A DNA stretch of 38,439 nt from Desulforapulum sp034007745 (GTDB lineage Bacteria; Desulfobacterota; Desulfobacteria; Desulfobacterales; Desulfobacteraceae). The stretch lies in assembly GCA_034007745.1 (NCBI GenBank), contig JAVEQI010000034.1, forward strand, positions 1-38,439, given 5' to 3'. Below, in pieces: positions 24,627 to 33,065 of this stretch; position 1 is the stretch's first letter; every line of letters begins with the position of its first letter. The position numbers and the translations under genes are program-made. The notes under the pieces are model-generated. The model searched no databases, had not been told where the DNA came from, and saw nothing but the letters and a program-made list of their open reading frames with translations.

Positions 24627-26018
24627 TCAGGCTTGAATATCATTTTTCTTCATCATGGTGGAAAAGTTTGACCGCTGCATCCCAACGGCAGCGGCGGCCT
24701 GGGTAATATTGCCCTTTGCATTCTTTAAGGCATTCAAAAGAAAAGATCGTTCAATGGGACTGAAATTATCCTCAAGGAATTTTTTCTTTGCAAGCTTCAG
24801 CTCATTAAGGTTCATGGGAATCGAATGAACAAGGGTTAAAGGTTTTATTTCAAGGTTGTCCATAAGAACCCGATGATCCAGCTGATCCTTGTCACACATG
24901 ATAACAAGACGTTCAACCACATTTTTTAACTGCCGAACATTTCCCGGCCAGTCAAAATTCACAAGGGCTCCCAGGGCATCATCGGAAAAACCATGAATCT
25001 TTTTATGGGCCTTGCGGCAGAACAGCCGTAAAAAGTGATAGGCAATTTTGGGAATATCATCCCGCCGATCCCGCAGGGGAGGAATTTTAATGGGAAATAC
25101 ATTTAACCGGTAAAAGAGGTCCTCACGAAAGGTTTCGTCCTTGATCATCTGTGCAAGATCTCTGTTGGTTGCCGCAACAACCCTGGCCCGGCTCTTTAAT
25201 ATCCGGTTGGAACCTACGGGTTTATACTCTCCGGTTTCAAGAACCCGCAGGAGTTTTCCCTGGATATCCAGATCAAGGTTGGCAACCTCGTCAAGAAAGA
25301 GAGTTCCGTCGCCAGCAGCGCCGAAAATCCCTTCATAGGAGCTTTCCGCACCGGTAAAGGCACCTTTGGCATGGCCGAAAAGCTCACTCTCCATGACTGA
25401 AGATGCAAAGGTGCTGCAATCAACGGCCAGAAACCGGGATGATGCCCGGGCGCTTCTCACGTGAATCGCCTTGGCAAACAGCTCTTTGCCCGTACCGCTC
25501 TCGCCGTCCAGAAGAACGGTGCTGTCCATGGGTGAAACCCGGTCAATTCGCTCAAAGACCTTCTTAATCTCCTGGGTTTCACCAATTATATTGCTGTAAT
25601 CAAACCTGTCGTAAAGCTGTTTTTTCAGCGAAAGGTTTTCCTTTACGATCTTGATGCTCTGAAGAGCCTTGGCAACGGTACACAAAAGTCGTTCTTCGCT
25701 AAAGGGCTTTGTAATAAAATCAAAGGCCCCGCTCTTCATGGCCTCAACGGCATTGCTCACCGTTCCATAGCCGGTCATGATCACCACGGCAATATCCAGG
25801 CCCTCTTTTGTTATGATTTTTAAAATATCAATCCCGGTGATATTGGGAAGCTGAATATCCAGGAGCACAAGATCAAAGGGAGCGTTCAACAGCTTTTCCA
25901 AGCCTCGTTCTCCCGAAGTTTCAGACTCAACCTGATACCCTTGCTCCGCAAGTATCATCTTACAACCGCTTACAATGGCAGGCTCGTCATCAATCACCAG
26001 AACCCTTGAATCAGTCAT
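24627..26018 (-). CDS. Sigma-54-dependent response regulator (NtrC family)
   Basis: 463 residues. Receiver domain (1-120) has VLVIDDEPA, the Asp in LVLLDIQLPNITG and the Lys in FITKPFSEE. AAA+ domain (about 145-370) has Walker A GESGTGKELFAKA, the sigma-54-contacting loop GAFTGA and Walker B LFLDEV. A Fis-type HTH ends the protein (NAKGNITQAAAAVGMQRSNF). It activates sigma-54 promoters when phosphorylated. It is not directly beside a kinase gene, but the GAF histidine kinase of the next operon is the obvious candidate partner. Confidence 0.95.
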   Translation of the reverse strand: MTDSRVLVIDDEPAIVSGCKMILAEQGYQVESETSGERGLEKLLNAPFDLVLLDIQLPNITGIDILKIITKEGLDIAVVIMTGYGTVSNAVEAMKSGAFDFITKPFSEERLLCTVAKALQSIKIVKENLSLKKQLYDRFDYSNIIGETQEIKKVFERIDRVSPMDSTVLLDGESGTGKELFAKAIHVRSARASSRFLAVDCSTFASSVMESELFGHAKGAFTGAESSYEGIFGAAGDGTLFLDEVANLDLDIQGKLLRVLETGEYKPVGSNRILKSRARVVAATNRDLAQMIKDETFREDLFYRLNVFPIKIPPLRDRRDDIPKIAYHFLRLFCRKAHKKIHGFSDDALGALVNFDWPGNVRQLKNVVERLVIMCDKDQLDHRVLMDNLEIKPLTLVHSIPMNLNELKLAKKKFLEDNFSPIERSFLLNALKNAKGNITQAAAAVGMQRSNFSTMMKKNDIQA

Positions 26019-26084
26019 CTTTAATAGTCCTCTTTAGCTGACCTGTTTCCATCCTTTTATTTGTTGGGACTGTTTAACGTTTTA

Positions 26085-26327
26085 TCAGACATTTTTATTC
26101 CAGGGACTTTTCCGGGTTGCCAGGAACAGTCGTTCAACCTTTTTTCTGGCCCAGGGGGTCTTGCGAAGGAACTTAAGGCTGGACCGGATGGAAGGATCAG
26201 AGTTAAAGCAGCGGATATTGATCTGTTTGCCCAAGTCTTCCCATCCGTAATGATCAACCAGAACGTTCATGATTTTTTCCAGAGTTGTCCCGTGCAACGG
26301 GTCTTTGTCATCTTGTTTTTTTACCAT
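26085..26327 (-). CDS. VF530-family small DNA-binding protein (DUF2132)
   Basis: 80-residue protein matching the VF530 pattern: DPLHGTTLEKIMNVLVDHYG, W, then INIRCFNSDPSIRSSLKFLR and KTPWARKKVERL. The family has a small helical fold reported to bind DNA in a Vibrio homologue; physiological role unclear. Monocistronic, with about 250 bp of AT-rich sequence upstream (26328-26579) in which I see no gene. Confidence 0.85.
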   Translation of the reverse strand: MVKKQDDKDPLHGTTLEKIMNVLVDHYGWEDLGKQINIRCFNSDPSIRSSLKFLRKTPWARKKVERLFLATRKSPWNKNV

Positions 26328-26579
26328 AATGCACGGAAAATTACCACAACGGTGAGGAAAAACAAATCTGTTCTTAGTCTAAACTTATTTTTTTTGATTA
26401 TAATGGGTTTAGGGAAAAACTTTAAAACGTATTTAAACTTGACTAAAACTCACTATTATTGAACGTATATAAACATTCCTGAGATCAATCGTTACAGCCG
26501 GGGAGTTCATCATCAGATAAATCCCCGGCATAAAAAACTACGTTAAACGATTGTTAAAGGAAGATACACTTCTGGCACC

Positions 26580-27128
26580 TTAGTATCCTTTTCTGCTGCT
26601 ACCGGGGCAAGCCCAGCCACGGTCCCCAAACTTTTGTCTACACTGGGTCAGATACGCATCATGCTTCTGGTCCAATGCAGTGTGCAGTTTTGCTATCTGG
26701 TCTGACAGGGCTTTTATCCTTTCAAGATCTGGATCTTTCTGGTCCCAGAGCGTCTCAATCTCCATCTGTTTAGCGTTCAGTTCCTGCCTCAGCGATAAGG
26801 TCTCCTGCATAAAATCGGCGCGTATCTGTTGCCACTGCTCACGCTGCTCCTGGGGCATGGTCTGCCAGCCTTGCGGGCCAGGTGACATTCCATGGCCATA
26901 TCCCCACATCCTTCCACCCATATGGTGATCGTTACCCCTCATCATTCCTGGTCCATGCCCATAATAACCCGATCCAGACCCCATCATTCCCGGCCCCATG
27001 CCGTCAATTCTATATTCCGGGCCTGAAGGGTAAGGGTTTTGTGTGGGCATAGGTTGATTTTCAGCCGCCCACAAGGATGCAGCGATCAAAAACAATGCTG
27101 TAAGCCACATCAAAATCATTTTTTTCAT
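26580..27128 (-). CDS. ZraP/Spy/CpxP-like periplasmic protein, Met/His-rich
   Basis: 182 residues with a signal peptide (MKKMILMWLTALFLIAASLW, cleavage probably after AA near residue 22). A low-complexity stretch rich in Gly, Met and His (repeats of GPGMM, HHMGGRMWGYGHGM, about residues 44-82) precedes a helical hairpin domain (WQQIRADFMQETLSLRQEL onward) typical of Spy/ZraP chaperones and metal sensors. Predicted role is binding copper, zinc or misfolded proteins in the periplasm. No two-component partner is adjacent, although several regulators lie nearby. Confidence 0.8.
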   Translation of the reverse strand: MKKMILMWLTALFLIAASLWAAENQPMPTQNPYPSGPEYRIDGMGPGMMGSGSGYYGHGPGMMRGNDHHMGGRMWGYGHGMSPGPQGWQTMPQEQREQWQQIRADFMQETLSLRQELNAKQMEIETLWDQKDPDLERIKALSDQIAKLHTALDQKHDAYLTQCRQKFGDRGWACPGSSRKGY

Positions 27129-27287
27129 AATAAGCTCCTTTTTAGGTCCTCAAAATTTATCCCTTATCAGGGATTTATCTCGGTTCCACAATGTTGATTA
27201 ACTAATAAACCACCACCGCCAGGACCGCATGAATAGAAATTTCAATACACGTGCACTTTTAGGTGTCACCCTAAGAAGAATGACAAA

Positions 27288-28208
27288 CTACCTTAAAAAA
27301 CCCTGTATAATTTGACTGACTGCCTCGTCATAGTTGAGTCCCAGACTCATGAGCTTCATCAGCTGATCATTGGCTATTTTACCGATGGAAGCTTCGTGGG
27401 TCAACTCTGCATCGGGATGCAGGGCCATGAGGGCCGGAATCGTCTTGTTAATACCATTATCCATGATAATGGCATCACACTCAATATGGCCGAAGCAACG
27501 GTTTTTCGCAATGAGATTGACATAAAAATCCTGGGATGAATGGCCTTTGATAACCGACCGGGAAACGATATTGGCCTTGCTGTCCTCGCCTGAAAGCGTA
27601 ATTTCATTTCTGGATTCGGCGAACTGATTTTTTTCGGTCATAACTCTTTCTGTGACTGACAACACGCTTCTATCACCTATCTTTGCCGTATTGATTCGTT
27701 TTGCCTCATCCACACCCCCCAGTTGGGTCAATTCCATATGAACGTAAGCATTCTCATGCATAATCACATTTGTAGTCGGGTTTAAAATCCGTCTGCCTGT
27801 TCCGTCACCAATGGCAACGTGTTTTTCAATATAGGTAACCCTGGCATTATTCATTACCTGAAATTCATGGATACCCGAGTGACCTTCAGATTTATCACTG
27901 CCGCAGTGTATGCCACAACCGGCAACTATGGTGACATCAGACCCTTCTCCAATGATAAAGGTGTTATAAACCACATCATGAAGACCTGCCTGGGAAAGAA
28001 TAACCGGAATATGAACCGATTCGTTTTTCGTACCCGGCTTGATATCGATCACGATTCCATCGCCTTTCTTATTGGTTTCAATGTTAATATTGGCAGATAC
28101 TTCACGGCTCAGGAGTTTCCCATCTTTTCTTATGTTATAGGCTCCCTTGGGAATTTCTTCCAAGTCAGCGACCTGTTTCAAAATTTGTTTATCGATAGCA
28201 TTCAGCAT
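27288..28208 (-). CDS. sufB: SufB/SufD-type iron-sulfur scaffold (SmsB-like)
   Basis: 306-residue SufBD-fold protein, shorter than E. coli SufB (about 495). It has the beta-helix core and C-terminal features (ECDAIIMDNGINKTIPALMA, then ELTHEASIGKI and LGLNYDEAVSQIIQGFL). Acts with SufC as the scaffold on which iron-sulfur clusters are built. GGGAGGAG stands ideally before the ATG at 28208, inside the end of sufC, so the genes are translationally coupled. No sufD, sufS or sufE follows, which is the minimal two-gene layout called SMS in anaerobic bacteria and archaea. Confidence 0.9.
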   Translation of the reverse strand: MLNAIDKQILKQVADLEEIPKGAYNIRKDGKLLSREVSANINIETNKKGDGIVIDIKPGTKNESVHIPVILSQAGLHDVVYNTFIIGEGSDVTIVAGCGIHCGSDKSEGHSGIHEFQVMNNARVTYIEKHVAIGDGTGRRILNPTTNVIMHENAYVHMELTQLGGVDEAKRINTAKIGDRSVLSVTERVMTEKNQFAESRNEITLSGEDSKANIVSRSVIKGHSSQDFYVNLIAKNRCFGHIECDAIIMDNGINKTIPALMALHPDAELTHEASIGKIANDQLMKLMSLGLNYDEAVSQIIQGFLR

Positions 28209-28953
28209 TGTCTCCTCCCTGGCATAGTTCGTCAAATGTACATACGCTTAAATCCTCTAGAATGGGCACGGCACCGGCCAGATCGCCGGTATATGCAATT
28301 TTACCTTCTTTAATCAAAAGCAGCGTATCGGCCGCCTCAAGAAATACCTTGTTATGGCTGACCACAATGGTTGTGGTGTTGTTTTCTTTTTGTTCACGCT
28401 TGAGAAGTTCCACCATGGGACCTATTGTCCAGAGATCAATTCCGGTGTCAGGTTCATCATAAATTGCCACCTTTGGATTCCTTGCAATCACCGTGGCAAG
28501 CTCGATTTTTTTAATCTCGCCGCCGGATAATTTGCTGTCCACCGGTTTATCCAGAAAATCCATGGAACATACCCCTACCCTGGAAAGTATCTCAACGAGT
28601 TTGTCCTCGTCTTCAGATTTTGCGGCAATGGAGAGAAGATCCCTGAAGGTTGTGCCTTTGAACCTGGCTGGATGCTGAAACCCGTAAACGATTCCTGCAT
28701 TGGATCGTTCATCTATTGAATACTTGCCAATATCGGTTCCATTAAAGATGATCTTGCCCCGGGTTATTGGATTGATACCCATGATCAGCTTTGCAAGGGT
28801 GCTTTTCCCCGAGCCGTTGGGGCCGGTGATTGCATAGAACCCTCCCCGTTCAAAGGTAAAGCTGACATCATTGATGATAGTTCGTTCAGACAACTGTTTT
28901 GTGTCTGAAGCAGATCCTGAAACTTTGAATACAACATTTTTTAGTTGCAGCAT
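28189..28953 (-). CDS. sufC: SufC-type ABC ATPase (SmsC-like)
   Basis: 254-residue cytoplasmic ABC ATPase that energises cluster assembly on SufB. Walker A GPNGSGKST (about residue 44), Q-loop in GFQHPARFKG, signature LSGGE, Walker B KVAIYDEPDTGID and the switch His in VVSHNKV. The GFQHP segment is typical of SufC. Overlaps sufB by 20 bases. The 305-bp region upstream (28954-29258) is the divergent promoter region shared with the N-ATPase operon. Confidence 0.93.
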   Translation of the reverse strand: MLQLKNVVFKVSGSASDTKQLSERTIINDVSFTFERGGFYAITGPNGSGKSTLAKLIMGINPITRGKIIFNGTDIGKYSIDERSNAGIVYGFQHPARFKGTTFRDLLSIAAKSEDEDKLVEILSRVGVCSMDFLDKPVDSKLSGGEIKKIELATVIARNPKVAIYDEPDTGIDLWTIGPMVELLKREQKENNTTTIVVSHNKVFLEAADTLLLIKEGKIAYTGDLAGAVPILEDLSVCTFDELCQGGDNAECYR

Positions 28954-29157
28954 AATTACCTCTCTTATTCTGGAAATGATAAAAGTTTTGCACTAATAGC
29001 AACAATGACTGTGAAAAGGATCATAACCTCGGCCCCTGCCCCAGGCGGCAGGAAAAACCGGTAAGATGATAGCTTCAACACTATCACCCATCAAAAAATA
29101 GACCAAGGTCTTTTTATCCTTTTACACCCATAATTTACTGAACCGTCAACATGAGCC

Positions 29158-29185
29158 TTGACCCATCTTGCATTTGTGATAAATT
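29158..29185 (+). promoter_or_regulatory. Candidate sigma-70 promoter of the N-ATPase operon
   Basis: TTGACC (29158-29163) and TAAATT (29180-29185, within GATAAATT) are separated by 16 bp and lie about 75 bp upstream of the first gene of the operon. This is a pattern match only. Confidence 0.4.
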
Positions 29186-29258
29186 AACCATTGAAACTTT
29201 TAAAGCTTTCTCGTTCATTGCAATACAAACTATCAGCCTCAAAGTATAAGGAGAGATA

Positions 29259-29492
29259 ATGCCATCTGATCCCAAGAAACAGATCTATGAACGTATTATA
29301 ATGAACCGGCACAGTGGCAGAACCTACACATTAAAAATCAAGGACATTCCCTCCCCACTGGTCGGGATTCCGGTTCCTTCGAATACAGATCCCAATAAAT
29401 TTATAATGGACGTAACCAATGCAGATCCTAAAACTAAAAACAGGATCATTGAGGCAGATATTGCAGACATCGAATGTATGGAAGAAAACTGA
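29259..29492 (+). CDS. Small hypothetical protein at the head of the N-ATPase operon
   Basis: 77-residue soluble, charged protein of unknown function with no cysteine pair, signal peptide or transmembrane helix. An AAGGAGAG sequence precedes the ATG, and the gene ends 30 bp before atpD in the same direction, so it is probably cotranscribed. I do not recognise the family. Its position suggests an accessory or regulatory role, but it is not part of the standard N-ATPase gene set. Confidence 0.7.
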   Translation: MPSDPKKQIYERIIMNRHSGRTYTLKIKDIPSPLVGIPVPSNTDPNKFIMDVTNADPKTKNRIIEADIADIECMEEN

Positions 29493-29522
29493 TCACCACC
29501 TTATGGTCTGGAGAGCTGCAAA

Positions 29523-30974
29523 ATGAATGCACCAATTAATGAATCCGATAACGAACCAGGTGAAAAATCAGGCGAAAAGCCTGATAAAAACCTAGGCGAA
29601 AGAATCCCTCCCAATATAGGCGAAGTTATCTCAATCAGGGGAAGTGTTGTGGATGCAAAGTTTTCTAAGCTTCTCCCCTCAATGCACAATATGCTGACCT
29701 GTGGAAAAGATGGCACAATCAAAATTGAAGTTGTCCTGCACCTTGATGACCGCACCGTTCGCGGCATAGCCCTGACAGCCACCCAGGGACTTGCCCTGGG
29801 CTCTGAAATCCATGACACCGGCCGCCACCTTGAAGTGCCCGTGGGTAAATCATTGCTGGGCCGGGCCCTTAATGTGTTTGGGGAACCAATTGACAAGAAG
29901 GAGCCGGTGGACGAAGATTCATTTCGAACAATTCATGGAACGCCCCCGTCAATGGACAATCAAAGGGTTTCAACCCGGATCTTTGAAACAGGCATCAAGG
30001 TGATTGATATTCTCTCACCCCTGGAGCTTGGCGGCAAGAGCGGGCTGTTCGGCGGGGCAGGTGTCGGGAAAACCGTCCTGATCATGGAGATGATTAATAA
30101 TATGGTGGGTATCCATGAGGGCATAAGCATGTTCTGCGGGATTGGCGAACGGTGCCGGGAGGGAGAAGAACTGTACCGGGAGATGCAGGATGCAGGTGTT
30201 CTCGACAAGACCATCATGGTTTTCGGTCAGATGAACGAACCGCCTGGGGCACGTTTTCGTGTAGGGCATTCTGCCCTGACAATGGCTGAATATTTCAGGG
30301 ACGATCTGAATCAGGATGTCTTTCTGCTCATCGACAATATTTTCCGATTTATTCAGGCGGGCATGGAGGTTTCAGGGCTTCTGGGACGCCTGCCGTCCCG
30401 CCTTGGGTATCAGCCGACCCTTGGCACCGAGCTTGCCCAGCTTGAAGAACGGATCACCAACTCCGCAACTGGTGCCATAACATCTGTCCAGGCCGTATAT
30501 GTGCCTGCGGATGACTTTACAGATCCCGCCGCAGTCCATACCTTTGGCCACCTCTCCTCGAGCATAGTCTTGTCCCGAAAAAAGGCAGGGGAAGGGTTGT
30601 ACCCGGCCGTTGACCCCCTTCAGTCCAACTCCAGCATGCTGACCCCTGACATTGTGGGTGAAGAACATTATCGCATAGCAGGTGATATTCGCAGAAACCT
30701 TGCCGAATATGAAAACCTCAAAGACATCATCTCCATGCTGGGCATTGAAGAGCTTTCCCGCCAGGACCGTCAGACTGTCTTTCGGGCAAGACGCCTGGAA
30801 CGGTTTTTGACCCAGCCCTTTTTTGTGACTGAACAGTTCACAGGCTACAAAGGCCGTACCGTGGGTATTGAAGATGCTTTGGAGGGATGCCGCCAGATTC
30901 TTGCCGACAAATTTCCAGACCGGTCGGAAGAGGCGTTCTATATGATTGGCGGAATCGATGAGGTAAAAACATGA
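29523..30974 (+). CDS. atpD: N-ATPase beta subunit
   Basis: 483-residue catalytic beta subunit of the alternative (N-type) F-ATPase. Walker A GGAGVGKT (about residue 180), the catalytic Glu in GIGERCREGEELY (GERTREG in most ATPases; here Cys replaces Thr), and Walker B DVFLLIDNIFRF. The C-terminal domain has GIEELSRQDRQTV in place of DELSEED. A Lys/Glu-rich N-terminal extension of about 25 residues (KSGEKPDKNLGER) precedes the usual barrel. First gene of the atpDCQRBEFAG order. Confidence 0.95.
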   Translation: MNAPINESDNEPGEKSGEKPDKNLGERIPPNIGEVISIRGSVVDAKFSKLLPSMHNMLTCGKDGTIKIEVVLHLDDRTVRGIALTATQGLALGSEIHDTGRHLEVPVGKSLLGRALNVFGEPIDKKEPVDEDSFRTIHGTPPSMDNQRVSTRIFETGIKVIDILSPLELGGKSGLFGGAGVGKTVLIMEMINNMVGIHEGISMFCGIGERCREGEELYREMQDAGVLDKTIMVFGQMNEPPGARFRVGHSALTMAEYFRDDLNQDVFLLIDNIFRFIQAGMEVSGLLGRLPSRLGYQPTLGTELAQLEERITNSATGAITSVQAVYVPADDFTDPAAVHTFGHLSSSIVLSRKKAGEGLYPAVDPLQSNSSMLTPDIVGEEHYRIAGDIRRNLAEYENLKDIISMLGIEELSRQDRQTVFRARRLERFLTQPFFVTEQFTGYKGRTVGIEDALEGCRQILADKFPDRSEEAFYMIGGIDEVKT

Positions 30975-31363
30975 TGAAACTCAAGGTGAGGCTTCCCACC
31001 CACATCTTTCTGGATATAGAGGTTAAAAAAATCGTTGCCGAAGGGCTGAACGGTTCATTTGGACTTTTGCCCAGACATGTGGATTTTGTGACGGCGCTTA
31101 CATCAGGCATCCTGATCTTTGAGGACGAAAACGGCCAGGAACAGCACATGGCAGTAATGGAAGGTGTGCTGGTTAAAAAGGGGGATACGGTTTTCGTATC
31201 CACCAGAAGGGCGGTTAAGGATAGAGATCTCGCCTCCCTTAGAGACACCGTGGAAAATGATTTTTTAGAGCAAAGACAAAAGGAAAAGGCCATGCGCAAC
31301 TCATCTTCCCGTATCGAAGCCGGGTTTATCCGGCGGTTTATGGAGTTCCAGGATCATGGCTGA
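30971..31363 (+). CDS. atpC: N-ATPase epsilon subunit
   Basis: 130-residue epsilon subunit overlapping atpD by four bases. The N-terminal beta-sandwich shows KVRLPTHIFLDIEVKKIVAEG then GSFGLLPRHVDFVTALTSG, the family signature, and a C-terminal helical region (RDLASLRDTVENDFLEQRQK) follows. It connects the catalytic head to the c-ring in the central stalk and may inhibit hydrolysis. Placement directly after atpD is usual for N-ATPases. Confidence 0.93.
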   Translation: MMKLKVRLPTHIFLDIEVKKIVAEGLNGSFGLLPRHVDFVTALTSGILIFEDENGQEQHMAVMEGVLVKKGDTVFVSTRRAVKDRDLASLRDTVENDFLEQRQKEKAMRNSSSRIEAGFIRRFMEFQDHG

Positions 31364-31676
31364 AAACTCTGAAGATAAGCGTTCTAAAACACCTGAAGAA
31401 AAGGGTTTTTCCAAAACCATCGAACAAAAGCAGCAACGCAAGCTTGCCGCCCGCAAAAATGCGGACGACACGGCATGGTTTGGGCTCGGCATGTTCGGCC
31501 TGGTCGGCTGGTCCGTGGCTGTACCCACCGTGATCGGCACGTTTTTGGGCGTCTGGATAGATCGAACCTGGCCCGGCAGACCTTCCTGGACCTTGACCCT
31601 TTTGTTCATTGGCGTGATTGTTGGATGCTGGAACGCCTGGTACTGGATAAAACGTGAGAGTACTGGAAGGGATTAA
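31356..31676 (+). CDS. atpQ: N-ATPase AtpQ (AtpI-like) membrane protein
   Basis: 106 residues: a hydrophilic Lys/Glu-rich N-terminal 40, then two transmembrane helices (GMFGLVGWSVAVPTVIGTFL and LTLLFIGVIVGCWNAWYW) separated by WIDRTWPGRPS. This is the AtpI/AtpQ layout; such proteins assist c-ring assembly or Mg2+ handling. Overlaps atpC by eight bases, indicating tight coupling. Confidence 0.88.
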   Translation: MAENSEDKRSKTPEEKGFSKTIEQKQQRKLAARKNADDTAWFGLGMFGLVGWSVAVPTVIGTFLGVWIDRTWPGRPSWTLTLLFIGVIVGCWNAWYWIKRESTGRD

Positions 31677-31682
31677 GATTCT

Positions 31683-32027
31683 ATGACACCGTCTTTTTTG
31701 GGTACATTCGTTGGTCAATACCTTGACCCGGATATTTTGCAAAAAATTCTGCTCTGCATCGTTGGCGGGATGGTGTTGGGATGTTTCCACTTTGGCGGCC
31801 TCTGGTTTACCCTGCAAAAATTTTGTAATGCAAAATCCTACGGCCTGATTTTCATCATAAGTTTTCTGTTAAGGTCCCTTGTAACACTAACAGGAGTCTT
31901 TATTATCGCGACTGGTGAATGGATGGGCATGACCGCCTGTCTTGGGGGGATATTGATCATGCGCCAGATTTTTATTGTACGAATAAAGCTGCCTGTGGCT
32001 TCCCAGGTAAAAGGATCATCCACATGA
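31683..32027 (+). CDS. atpR: N-ATPase AtpR membrane protein
   Basis: 114 residues with three predicted transmembrane helices (LLCIVGGMVLGCFHFGGLWF, LIFIISFLLRSLVTLTGVFI and MTACLGGILIMRQIFIV). AtpR is found only in N-ATPase operons, where it is thought to act with AtpQ and to touch the c subunit. The helix 2 Arg (LLRSL) and helix 3 Arg (MRQIF) are conserved-looking charges within the membrane. Its stop overlaps the atpB start (ATGA). Confidence 0.88.
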   Translation: MTPSFLGTFVGQYLDPDILQKILLCIVGGMVLGCFHFGGLWFTLQKFCNAKSYGLIFIISFLLRSLVTLTGVFIIATGEWMGMTACLGGILIMRQIFIVRIKLPVASQVKGSST

Positions 32028-32764
32028 ATTTTATGAAGATAGATCAAATCAGCCCCGACCAGGTAATTTTTTTTCAATACTACTTTATCAAACTTAATCT
32101 GACCATCCTCTTCACCTGGTTGATAATGGCCCTGCTGGTGATCGGATCATGGTTTATCACAAGGAATCTCTCCACAAGTCCAAAAATAGGATATGGGCAG
32201 AACCTGCTGGAAATTCTGGTGAGCGGCATTCAGGGTCAGATCAATGAAATCAGCCGCCAGAAGGCGGCTCGATATATGCCCTTCATTGGCACACTTTTTA
32301 TCTTTATCGCCTTCTGCAACCTTCTTACCGTGGTGCCGGGGTATGAATCGCCCACAGCATCGCTCTCTACAACGGCAGCCCTTGCAATCTGCGTGTTTAT
32401 TTCAGTGCCACTGTTCGGCATTATCCGAAGGGGATTGATCGGTTATCTCAAACAATATATCGAGCCCACCATATTCATGCTGCCCTTTAATATCATGGGT
32501 GAAATAACCCGAACCCTGGCCCTGGCTGTCAGGCTTTTCGGCAATATCATGAGCGGCTCAAAAATTGCGGCCATCCTCTTGGCCATCATTCCTTTTATTT
32601 TTCCTGTCATCATGCAGCTGCTCGGACTTTTGACAGGTCTGATTCAGGCCTATATATTTGCTGTCCTTGCCATGGTATATATTGGTTCAGCAACCCAGAT
32701 ACAGGCCAAGACTCAGTCCGAACCCGAGCCCCAGTCAAACACCCACAAAAACAACGATCAGTAA
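32024..32764 (+). CDS. atpB: N-ATPase a subunit
   Basis: 246-residue multi-span membrane protein forming the stator half-channels. The essential Arg lies in TRTLALAVRLFGNIMSG. The last two helices (IIPFIFPVIMQLLGLLTGLI and QAYIFAVLAMVYIGSAT) are diagnostic. I start it at ATG 32024, overlapping the atpR stop; the frame is open back to 31919 but that part lies inside atpR. A polar tail (KTQSEPEPQSNTHKNNDQ) is unusual for subunit a. Confidence 0.94.
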   Translation: MNFMKIDQISPDQVIFFQYYFIKLNLTILFTWLIMALLVIGSWFITRNLSTSPKIGYGQNLLEILVSGIQGQINEISRQKAARYMPFIGTLFIFIAFCNLLTVVPGYESPTASLSTTAALAICVFISVPLFGIIRRGLIGYLKQYIEPTIFMLPFNIMGEITRTLALAVRLFGNIMSGSKIAAILLAIIPFIFPVIMQLLGLLTGLIQAYIFAVLAMVYIGSATQIQAKTQSEPEPQSNTHKNNDQ

Positions 32765-32777
32765 AGGAGGTTATTCC

Positions 32778-33053
32778 ATGACCAGTATTTCTCTTATCGC
32801 TATGGCATCTATTATCACAGCCGGCCTCACCATTGCCATAGGTTCCATTGGACCTGCCCTGGGTGAAGGCCGGGCCGTGGCAAACGCCCTGAGTGCCATT
32901 GCCCAGCAGCCGGATGAAAAGAACACCATCACCCGGACTCTTTTTGTGGGGCTTGCAATGATTGAATCAACGGCAATCTATTGTTTTGTTGTTTCCATGA
33001 TTCTTTTGTTTGCCAACCCCTTCTGGAATTACGTCCTCTCAGCGGCAAACTAA
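32778..33053 (+). CDS. atpE: N-ATPase c subunit (rotor ring), Na+-type
   Basis: 91-residue hairpin of two membrane helices joined by the polar loop SAIAQQPDEKNTI. Helix 2 reads VGLAMIESTAIYCFVVSMIL: the ion-binding Glu is followed by Ser-Thr and, three residues later, Tyr, the ligand set of Na+-translocating rotors such as Ilyobacter. Helix 1 has GPALGEGRAV, with a second Glu near the site, as described for N-ATPases. GTAAAGGAGG lies ahead of the ATG, an unusually strong ribosome-binding site consistent with the high c-subunit stoichiometry. Confidence 0.95.
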   Translation: MTSISLIAMASIITAGLTIAIGSIGPALGEGRAVANALSAIAQQPDEKNTITRTLFVGLAMIESTAIYCFVVSMILLFANPFWNYVLSAAN

Positions 33054-33065
33054 AAGGGGAACACC

